Below are positions 57,870-64,000 of a DNA stretch of 64,000 nt, piece by piece. The notes beneath the pieces were generated by a model. That model made no database searches. It saw nothing but the letters and a program-made list of their open reading frames with translations, and was not told where the DNA came from. Source of the DNA: Rheinheimera sp. SA_1. GTDB taxonomy: Bacteria > Pseudomonadota > Gammaproteobacteria > Enterobacterales > Alteromonadaceae. The stretch lies in contig NZ_LXWK01000001.1 in assembly GCF_001669775.1 (NCBI RefSeq), positions 41,465 to 105,464 on the forward strand, given 5' to 3'. The first letter of the stretch is position 1. Each line of letters opens with the position of its first letter. The position numbers and the translations under genes are program-made.

Positions 57870-60464
57870 ATGGCAACTATACCTTTTAATGTATCAGCAA
57901 GGACTGCGCTTCTAATTGGACGAGAGAATATAGCGAATGCAAAAGGTGCGGTAATAGAGTTAGTTAAAAATTGCTATGATGCCGATTCTCCTTTTTCAAT
58001 AATAGTGATTGATAACAGATTTTATTCGGCACCAACCATTATATCTCACAATTATTACTTGAAATTTAAAAAAGTTTATGAAAGTGAAGGGAAAAGTATC
58101 GACAATATTTACGCTAGGAGTGGTGAAGGTTATTCACTTGTAGCAGATACCGATTCTCAAATATTTTGTGAATTTGAGCGTGTAATATCTGTGCTTAACT
58201 CGATATATATTATCGATAACGGTGAAGGCATGACTGAAGCGCTGATTAGAAAAAACTGGATGACAATAGGCACGGATAATAAGTTGCAAAATGCTACTAC
58301 GCCCGGAAAACGTGTAAAGTCAGGCGCTAAAGGTATAGGAAGGTTTGCATTAGATAAATTAGGTGAACAGTGTGAGTTAGTTAGTATACCAAAATCGAAT
58401 TCAACGGATAATGCTGGGAAAGGAGTGTTTTGGACTGTTAATTGGTCTGATTTTGAAAGACCAGAAACAACAATTGATAAAGTAAATGCAAGAGTTGAGG
58501 ATATTAAATCCGGCGATTTGTTTGAAAGTTGTAGTGAGTTTTTTCTGCAGTATGACTTTGACCTAAATGAAATAATTGCTAGGGCCAAGCAGTTGTCCAG
58601 TGGACATTCAGGTTTTGATTGGGTATCTGATGATATACTTAAGCACGGAACGGTTATAAGAATATCTCGGCTACATGATATTTGGAAAGATACCGCCGTT
58701 AAGCAACTGTACCAAGATCTAGAGGTTCTCGTTCCTCCAAGGGATGTTGAAGAGTTTAGCATTCATATACTATCAAATAACAACCCCAATTCCTATGGTG
58801 AGGTGTTGAGTAGTGTATGCGATGATTTTGACTACAAATTGCATGCCTATGCTGACAAAGAGAAGAATGTGGTTATATCTATTTATCGAGAAGAGTATGA
58901 CGAAAAAATAATACCAAGAGAGTTTTTTGAAAGAGCATCCATTAATAAAAATGATTTTGTTGAAGGTGCAGGATTAAAGAAAATGTATACAGAAAGTTAC
59001 ACATTTTCTGAACTGATGCCTGGTGTCGTAAATTCTACTATTTTCGATAGCATTGGTTCATTCGAATTCATTCTCTACTATCTGAAAAAGGGTACCGACT
59101 CGATTAATAGAAAACGATTCTTTTATAAATATTTCGAGGCATCAGAAAGAAAACAGTGGTTAGAGAAGTTTGGTGGAATAAAGCTTTATAGAGATAATTT
59201 CAGGGTGCGTCCATATGGTGAAGTTGGCGAACCGGCATTTGACTGGCTTGGGCTCGGTGCAAGAAAGGCTAGTAGTCCTGCAGGTGTGACCAAGCGTGAG
59301 GGTGGCTATCGGGTGGAACCAGAGAATATAGCTGGTCTGATAAAAATATCTCGACTAAGCAATATTGCATTTCAAGACAAGTCTAGCCGAGAAGGCCTGC
59401 AAGAGTCTGATACGCTTAAAGTTTTCAAAGAAATTATTAAAAATATTTTATCTAAGCTTGAGGACGACCGTTCAACATTGGCAAGAGAGTTTGATATCTA
59501 TTATAACGAGAAGTATGGCCATATTAAAGATAGAGATAAAGCAATAAAGCTGGCTGAATCTATTGCAAGTAGAAGTAAGATCACTGACGATAAACAAAAT
59601 CATGCCAGTCGACAGAGCTCAAATCATACCGAAGATGTTCTTGCTCAAACAGTTATTGATCTTAAAGAGGACTTAGAGCAGCAGGCGAATGAAATAACCT
59701 TGCTAAGGGGGCTTGCCAGTAGTGGAATTATGTCGGCAGCATTTAGTCATGACTATGGAAAAATTAAGGCCAATTTGCAGTCGCGTGTTTTCACTTTAAA
59801 ATCAACTTTAGATAGCTTAATTGATGTTAAAAACTTAACGATTCCAGATTATAAAAATCCTTTCATTTTACTGAACACTATGGAAGCCACTGATAGAAAG
59901 ATAGCGACTTGGCTAGGATTCTCTCTTGGGTTCACACGTAAAGACAAGCGTAATAGAAAAAAAATATGTCTAAAACAATACGTTGGAAGATTACTTGAGG
60001 ACTGGAGAGGGACATTTGACGAAGTTGGAATAACACCAGAATTATTATCTGACGATAACGTGTTTACAAAAGCTTTTGAAGTCGATTTTGACAGTGTATT
60101 CATAAATTTGTTTACAAATTCTATGGCTGCTTTTGAGTTGCCGTCATCCAGACGTGATGGCAATAGAATAAATATATCTATTAGAGCCACAACTTCAAAA
60201 ATAACAATTACATATCAAGATAATGGGCCTGGTATTCCAAAAGAAATAAAAGACCCTAACTCTATTTTCCTTCCCAAAATGACAACAAAAAGAGATCCAA
60301 ATACAGGAGAGGAAATTGGAACTGGGTTAGGCATGTGGATATTGAAAAAAATAGTTGAAGAATATAAAGGTGAAGTTAATATCCTAAGTGGAATTGAAAG
60401 TGGTTTTGGATTATCGATAGTTATGCCTAAAGTTCAAAATGTAGGGAAAGCAGATGAAATTTAA
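57870..60464 (+). CDS. Double-GHKL ATPase / histidine-kinase-like protein (cargo operon gene 1)
   Basis: 864 residues, cytoplasmic, no transmembrane segment. N-terminal Hsp90/MutL-like GHKL ATPase: E30/N34 in VIELVKNCYDAD, D116-G118-G120 in IIDNGEGM, and GAKGIGRFALDKLG (152-165). A central region includes PAFDWLGLGARKASSP-type stretches. A helical section then carries a histidine-kinase-style H-box, His627-Asp628 in SAAFSHDYGKIKANL, and ends with a second GHKL domain of kinase type: N750 in FINLFTNSMAAFEL, D784 in YQDNGPGIP, and GTGLGMWILKKIV. It overlaps the receiver gene by 11 bp. Two complete ATPase modules plus an H-box suggest a sensor that can autophosphorylate and pass phosphate to the next protein. 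Sequence is AT-rich and unlike the host. Confidence 0.8.
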   Translation: MATIPFNVSARTALLIGRENIANAKGAVIELVKNCYDADSPFSIIVIDNRFYSAPTIISHNYYLKFKKVYESEGKSIDNIYARSGEGYSLVADTDSQIFCEFERVISVLNSIYIIDNGEGMTEALIRKNWMTIGTDNKLQNATTPGKRVKSGAKGIGRFALDKLGEQCELVSIPKSNSTDNAGKGVFWTVNWSDFERPETTIDKVNARVEDIKSGDLFESCSEFFLQYDFDLNEIIARAKQLSSGHSGFDWVSDDILKHGTVIRISRLHDIWKDTAVKQLYQDLEVLVPPRDVEEFSIHILSNNNPNSYGEVLSSVCDDFDYKLHAYADKEKNVVISIYREEYDEKIIPREFFERASINKNDFVEGAGLKKMYTESYTFSELMPGVVNSTIFDSIGSFEFILYYLKKGTDSINRKRFFYKYFEASERKQWLEKFGGIKLYRDNFRVRPYGEVGEPAFDWLGLGARKASSPAGVTKREGGYRVEPENIAGLIKISRLSNIAFQDKSSREGLQESDTLKVFKEIIKNILSKLEDDRSTLAREFDIYYNEKYGHIKDRDKAIKLAESIASRSKITDDKQNHASRQSSNHTEDVLAQTVIDLKEDLEQQANEITLLRGLASSGIMSAAFSHDYGKIKANLQSRVFTLKSTLDSLIDVKNLTIPDYKNPFILLNTMEATDRKIATWLGFSLGFTRKDKRNRKKICLKQYVGRLLEDWRGTFDEVGITPELLSDDNVFTKAFEVDFDSVFINLFTNSMAAFELPSSRRDGNRINISIRATTSKITITYQDNGPGIPKEIKDPNSIFLPKMTTKRDPNTGEEIGTGLGMWILKKIVEEYKGEVNILSGIESGFGLSIVMPKVQNVGKADEI

Positions 60465-61128
60465 AATTTTAGTAATTGATGAAGAATTAGCCGAAATAAG
60501 GAAGGTTCAGTCTGAATTCGATCCGATGATAGTAGCTGAAGAAGTTGAGGTTTTGGAGTTTTTGCCAAAACCAGAGCTTGGTGAAATGATTGATAGTATC
60601 ATTTCAGAAAATCCTGATGCACTAATTGTCGACTATCAGCTAAATACTATCAAAACTGATATAGGACGTAATACTCAAATTAATTATACAGGAGCAGATT
60701 TGGTCGAAGCATTTCAACGGCGCCGACTTAATTTCCCTTGCTTCATAGCTTCAAGCTTTGAAGATACAGCTGTCGGCGATAAAAACACGTCTGATGTGAA
60801 TATTGTATACTCTAAAATTGAATTAAATAATCCTCAGATACAGAAGATAAAGTTTAGAGATAGAGTGAGGATGCAAATAGTAAAATACAGAAATATCTTA
60901 GAAGAAAAGGAGTCTAGATTAAATGATCTTCTCGAAAAAAAGAGAACTGGATTGGTTTTGTCTCTCCAGGAAGAAGAGGAAATTGTAGATTTAGATTCCT
61001 TTATTGAGCACTCATTAGACATAGAAAGTGCCGTTCCGAAGGAATTGAAACGTATTTCAAATCAAGACAAATTGAAGGAGCTGATAATTATTACGGAGAG
61101 TTTTATAAAAGGAGTTAAAGGTGAGTGA
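60454..61128 (+). CDS. Divergent response-regulator receiver protein (cargo operon gene 2)
   Basis: 224 residues. N-terminal receiver with FKILVIDEE (Asp9 acidic pocket), phospho-acceptor Asp60 in PDALIVDYQL, SSFED in place of the usual T/S position and VYSKIEL for the conserved Lys. The acidic triad is intact, so phosphorylation is plausible. The C-terminal 90 residues are helical and charged, not DNA-binding-like. Overlaps its neighbours by 11 and 8 bp. It probably relays a signal from gene 1 to the nuclease, but that is inference. Confidence 0.75.
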   Translation: MKFKILVIDEELAEIRKVQSEFDPMIVAEEVEVLEFLPKPELGEMIDSIISENPDALIVDYQLNTIKTDIGRNTQINYTGADLVEAFQRRRLNFPCFIASSFEDTAVGDKNTSDVNIVYSKIELNNPQIQKIKFRDRVRMQIVKYRNILEEKESRLNDLLEKKRTGLVLSLQEEEEIVDLDSFIEHSLDIESAVPKELKRISNQDKLKELIIITESFIKGVKGE

Positions 61129-61696
61129 AATTAGAAAATTTAGAACGGCCCACCCTAAGCGTACATGTACAAAATTATATGAAAATTACTCACAATATAA
61201 AGACTATTTAGCTGCAGATTTTAATGGACGATGTGGTTATACAGATTGCCCTGACTACTTTTTTGGTGGGAAGCGGACTTTTCATATCGACCATTTCAAA
61301 CCGAAAGTACATTTCAAAGAGTTAGAAAACAATTATGCTAATTTAGTGTATTCCTGCTCTTACGTTAATATTAAAAAATCAAAATCTACGGTGGAGATAT
61401 TAGACCCTTGTGAAATTGATTTTAATGAGCATTTTTATCGAGACGAGTATGGTAATATAATCCCCTATCCGACAAGCAACGTAGCCTGCGAAATGAGTCG
61501 AATTATGGGGTTGCAATTAAGCCGCTATGGCATAGTTTGGATGTTGGAAAATTTGGAAAAACTTAAACAGGCGGTGTATGAATTTTGCGAAGGCGGAAAC
61601 GAATTCGCCGACTGTGATCAAGACGCGCTTATTTTGCATGCTAAGTTGTGTAACGCCTATGATCAATACATGCGTTATCTGAGGTTGGAGCTTTAA
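61121..61696 (+). CDS. PtuB-like HNH endonuclease (cargo operon gene 3)
   Basis: 191 residues. Zn/HNH pattern: C38 and C43 in GRCGYTDCPDYF, then H55-x-D57-H58 in FHIDHFKPK, N74 and C79 in YANLVYSCSYVN, K85. This is the arrangement of the HNH nucleases that pair with ATPases in Septu (PtuB), where the nuclease is the effector. The preceding gene overlaps by 8 bp and the following by 1 bp (TAATG). Sequence-specific or nonspecific cutting cannot be judged. Confidence 0.8.
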   Translation: MSEIRKFRTAHPKRTCTKLYENYSQYKDYLAADFNGRCGYTDCPDYFFGGKRTFHIDHFKPKVHFKELENNYANLVYSCSYVNIKKSKSTVEILDPCEIDFNEHFYRDEYGNIIPYPTSNVACEMSRIMGLQLSRYGIVWMLENLEKLKQAVYEFCEGGNEFADCDQDALILHAKLCNAYDQYMRYLRLEL

Positions 61697-63294
61697 TGGT
61701 TGAACAGAAAAGGACAGGGTCATATTACACTCCCCCTGTCATAGCTAAATTTTTGTGCGAACATGTCTCTCGTAAGCTTATTGGAAAAGAAATTTCAGTT
61801 CTTGAGCCCAGTGCTGGTGACGGCGTTTTCGTTTCAGAAATTGGAGCTTGCCAGCTTTTAGGAACTCAAGCGCTGTCCATAACCGCAATTGAAATATCTA
61901 ATACTGAAGCAGGTAAGATTGAAAATATTCATGTACCCAACCACGTGTCGATTACAGTGGTAAATGAAGATTTTCTTAATTACCAGGACTGTTGTACAGA
62001 AAAGTTTGATTTAGTAATAGGTAACCCTCCATATATAAAACTTAGTTATTTGACCGATAGTCAAATCAGAATATGCAAAAATATTAATAGTGCTTTTGAT
62101 TTAGAGCTTGTGAGTGGCGTGAAGAATATTTGGAGTTCTTTTTTATTGTCATCAATTCGTTTGTTGAAAAATGATGGAATTGTTGCCTTTGTCCTTCCTG
62201 CAGAATTTTTACAAGTTAATTATGCTAAACCTATTAGAGACCTTCTATTGCGGGAGTTTGAACGCGTTGAAATATTAACATTTAATGAGTTGGTTTTTGA
62301 ACAGTGTAAAGGTCAAGATACAGTCATTGTTATTGCTGAACGTCAATCAAATGAAAAAGGTTTATTTTTCCATAATGTATCAAATTTTAATCGGATTGGC
62401 GACAATATAACATTCGTTAAGCACGATTCTTACAGTAGTTTAAAGTGGACCAGCCATGTATTATCCAAAGAACAAGTGAATTTGCTTGAAAAACTATCGG
62501 GGCAGTTACCTTCAATTTCTGAATTATGCACATCAAAAACAGGAATTGTGTCTGCTGCAAATAATTTTTTTATTATCAATAGAGAGACCATAGAGGATCT
62601 GGAAATCCCAAATTTTCTCTATAAAGGCATCATACAAAAATCATCTTTAGTTCCAAAAGGTAATGTCGTTAGTAATGAGCTGGTTACAGATCTAGCTGAG
62701 CGAAACACCCCATGTTATTTACTTAGTTTAAGTGGAATTAATATTGCGTCTTTTCCTAAGCTTGTTGATTACATAAAATATGGCGAGTCTTTATCGCTTA
62801 ACGAAAGATATAAAATGCAGAAAAGAAACCGGTGGTTTGACGTTCCTGGCATATCTGAATCGTCACCAGTTTTATTTTTCAAGCGCAGCCACAAATGCCC
62901 TCGGTTTGTTTTAAATGAGACTGATTTTTTAGCCACTGATAGTGCTTATCTTGTGTATCCCAAGCTAGGCGTTGATCCACGAAGTTTGGTATTTTGTTTT
63001 TACAACTCGCTTACCTTAGCAATGGCGGAGATTCAGGGGCGGTATTATGGAGGTGGTGTACTCGAATTAACTCCATCAGAATTTAAAGGCTTACCTCTTC
63101 CTATGTCTGAGATTAACGCCGAAGATTTTGATAATTTGTCAGGTGCATTATCGTCCGATCAAGAGTTTGCTAGATTGCTTGAAAAAAATGATTCCAAGCT
63201 ACTGAGGCATTATTTTCCGGATATCAGTCATCATGAGCTGAAGGAACTTGCAAATATACGAGAGCAGTTAGTAAATAGACGGCAGCGCCTCTAA
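61696..63294 (+). CDS. NPPY-type N6-adenine DNA methyltransferase (cargo operon gene 4)
   Basis: 532 residues. SAM motif I VLEPSAGDGVFVSEIG (35-50) preceded by the opening KRTGSYYTPPVIAKFLCEHV, catalytic motif IV NPPY (110-113 in DLVIGNPPYIKL), then a target-recognition-type C-terminal half. Belongs to the Eco57I/TaqI-like gamma-class family. Its start overlaps the HNH stop by 1 bp. A methylase in one operon with a nuclease suggests self-protection in a restriction-like system, but the sensor and receiver genes are atypical for that. Confidence 0.85.
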   Translation: MVEQKRTGSYYTPPVIAKFLCEHVSRKLIGKEISVLEPSAGDGVFVSEIGACQLLGTQALSITAIEISNTEAGKIENIHVPNHVSITVVNEDFLNYQDCCTEKFDLVIGNPPYIKLSYLTDSQIRICKNINSAFDLELVSGVKNIWSSFLLSSIRLLKNDGIVAFVLPAEFLQVNYAKPIRDLLLREFERVEILTFNELVFEQCKGQDTVIVIAERQSNEKGLFFHNVSNFNRIGDNITFVKHDSYSSLKWTSHVLSKEQVNLLEKLSGQLPSISELCTSKTGIVSAANNFFIINRETIEDLEIPNFLYKGIIQKSSLVPKGNVVSNELVTDLAERNTPCYLLSLSGINIASFPKLVDYIKYGESLSLNERYKMQKRNRWFDVPGISESSPVLFFKRSHKCPRFVLNETDFLATDSAYLVYPKLGVDPRSLVFCFYNSLTLAMAEIQGRYYGGGVLELTPSEFKGLPLPMSEINAEDFDNLSGALSSDQEFARLLEKNDSKLLRHYFPDISHHELKELANIREQLVNRRQRL

Positions 63295-63416
63295 TCTTTA
63301 CTACCTCTAAAGACCATTGCCATTTTTTCGTAGTCCATTCAGAAGATTTCATCGTTGGTGTAAATTAGTGCTATTTGAGAGGCATCGGTTTTTATTGTTT
63401 TAGGTGGCTATTGTTA

Positions 63417-63558
63417 ATCTTTATTTTAGGAACTGCTTAGAGCAGAAAATTGATCTGCTGTTGTTGTGATGAAACTTTCACTTATTAGTCGTAAAAATTT
63501 AGGTTTCTCTATGCTACCTGCGTCTGTTTTTGTGATGAATCTTTGTTTTCGAGTAACA
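63417..63558 (-). promoter_or_regulatory. Left-end TnsB-like sites of the transposon
   Basis: On the minus strand the terminal TGTTACTCGAAAACAAAGATTCATCAC (63532-63558 region), GTGAAAGTTTCATCACAAC (about 63468-63486) and TAAAATAAAGATT (63416-63428) resemble the right-end repeats (AAAATAAAGTTTCATCAC). Sites are spread over about 140 bp, the looser spacing expected of a Tn7 left end. Confidence 0.6.
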
Positions 63559-63563
63559 GATTT
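63559..63563 (+). repeat. Target-site duplication, distal side (GATTT)
   Basis: Second copy of GATTT, directly after the terminal ACA. One base (T) then separates it from the TGTGG of the second Tn7-type end. Confidence 0.75.
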
Positions 63564-63564
63564 T

Positions 63565-63698
63565 TGTGGTCTGACATAATAGTTCTAAACAAGACAAAAT
63601 AGTCTTAAAGCGTGACGGCAAAGAACTAAACAGAACAAAATAGTTGTAAACCATTAAAGTCCAGTTGTGCTGTTTAAAAAGCATACTGGACTTTTTTT
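63565..63698 (+). mobile_element. Right end of a second, classical-Tn7-like element
   Basis: Starts TGTGGTCTGACATAATAGTT and carries four closely packed Tn7-type TnsB sites: 63573-63590, 63593-63610, 63614-63631 and 63633-63651 (GACAAAATAGTCTTAAA-type). The inverted repeat AAAGTCCAG / CTGGACTTT (63656-63694) just before tnsA is also in Tn7. These sites differ from those of the first transposon, so the two are separate families. Confidence 0.85.
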
Positions 63699-63810
63699 AT
63701 GGCTAGAGCGCAGCAATCGCTTTCAGAAACAGAAATTGCCCCTCGCATCAAGAATGGATGCGGCTAGGGCCGTGGACGATCTTACAATCAAGGTCCATGG
63801 CAGCTTAGTT
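63699..63810 (+). pseudogene. Disrupted tnsA of the second Tn7-type element
   Basis: ATG 63699 begins MARAQQSLSETEIAPRIKNG, clearly homologous to the Tn7 TnsA start, then hits TAG at 63765-63767 where Tn7 has a Gln codon. A weak match (GRGRSY...PW) continues to about 63800, after which homology is lost. A hairpin AAAAGCGCC / GGCGCTTTTT (63826-63853) follows at the deletion joint. Confidence 0.85.
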
Positions 63811-63825
63811 GCTATCGAGTCAGGC

Positions 63826-63853
63826 AAAAGCGCCTTCAAGTTTGGCGCTTTTT
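63826..63853 (+). terminator. Terminator-like hairpin after the tnsA remnant
   Basis: AAAAGCGCC - 9 nt - GGCGCTTTTT; perfect stem with T run. It would stop transcription entering from the tnsA remnant promoter. Confidence 0.7.
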
Positions 63854-63944
63854 ACTTTAAGCATTGAACAGAGGGTAATCCCCCCTCAAATTAACTGACG
63901 TCAAAAGTAGAATTTTCTCGTAACATAAACGCAGGAGATTCACT

Positions 63945-64000
63945 ATGAAAACATCAAAATTCACCGATAGCCAAATCATGGCAATCCTTAAACAAGCTGA
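63945..64000 (+). CDS. IS3-family transposase OrfA (partial, runs off the window)
   Basis: ATG 63945 with AGGAG 8 nt upstream begins MKTSKFTDSQIMAILKQA, the standard opening of IS3-family OrfA proteins (helix-turn-helix). Only the first 18 codons are in the window. The insertion sequence probably interrupts the second Tn7-type element; its left terminus is not identified with confidence, although a TGACGTCAAAAGTAG stretch at 63897 is a candidate. Confidence 0.8.
   Translation, partial: MKTSKFTDSQIMAILKQA

Larger units (their letters stand above)
47878..63558 (+). mobile_element. Complete Tn7-type transposon with tnsABCDE and defence-like cargo (15.7 kb)
   Basis: Starts TGTGGGGTGAAAATAAAG and ends ...GAGTAACA, flanked by GATTT on both sides. 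Arrays of TnsB-like sites lie within both ends. Contains full-length tnsA, tnsB, tnsC, tnsD and tnsE in canonical order, reading away from glmS with the tnsA end next to glmS, as in Tn7. Cargo: an HNH-type gene before tnsA (48195-49892) and a four-gene operon behind tnsE (57870-63294). Presence of both tnsD and tnsE means it should use both attTn7 and the conjugal-plasmid pathway. Nothing in it looks broken. Confidence 0.92.

Noticed and set aside
58157..58762. 201-codon frame antisense to the kinase-like cargo gene
   Set aside because: It is a shadow of the AT-rich coding sequence on the other strand and has no motif.

Overview
The window reads as chromosomal DNA of a free-living gammaproteobacterium. 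Gene content and protein style (ilvIH, leuABCD behind a leader peptide, speA/speE, proBA, a CnoX/YbbN-like thioredoxin, glrK-qseG-glrR, ERIC-type intergenic repeats, a PEP-CTERM-like protein) suggest an alteromonad/Chromatiaceae relative such as Rheinheimera. That genus guess is inference; no rRNA or marker search was possible.

Layout. 0-27.5 kb is core metabolism: a CPA2-type antiporter, a periplasmic binding-like protein, ilvIH, a thioredoxin/TPR co-chaperone, a trypsin-like protease overlapping an FHA membrane protein, an orphan receiver, a methyltransferase, two tandem acyltransferases, speA and speE, small envelope and transport genes, proBA, and leuABCD with a complete attenuator (promoter, Leu-rich leader peptide, terminator). 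27.7-31.8 kb holds tRNA-Leu(UAA) followed by decayed IS5- and IS4-type transposases, an orphan ParB-like gene and a non-coding stretch. 31.8-47.9 kb returns to core genes: an adenosine-deaminase-family enzyme, two genes behind sigma-54-type promoters, glrK-qseG-glrR, an HDOD protein, a 1313-residue propeller sensor kinase, and a DeoR-type regulator next to glmS.

The accessory part starts right after glmS. A complete Tn7-type transposon (47878-63558, 15.7 kb) lies 24 bp beyond the glmS stop, flanked by 5-bp GATTT duplications, with TnsB-like site arrays at both ends and full-length tnsABCDE. One base beyond its distal target duplication begins the right end of a second, different Tn7-type element, which closely resembles classical Tn7 and has a broken tnsA (in-frame TAG, then lost homology) followed by the start of an IS3-type transposase. 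Two Tn7 families have therefore used the same attTn7 site in succession.

The first transposon carries two cargo blocks: a 565-residue HNH-type protein between the right end and tnsA, and, behind tnsE, a tightly overlapping four-gene AT-rich operon. That operon encodes an 864-residue protein with two GHKL ATPase modules and a histidine-kinase-like H-box, a divergent response-regulator receiver, a PtuB-like HNH endonuclease, and an NPPY-type adenine DNA methyltransferase. I know no named defence system with this exact composition; a phosphorelay-controlled restriction-modification system is the leading candidate for something undescribed here.
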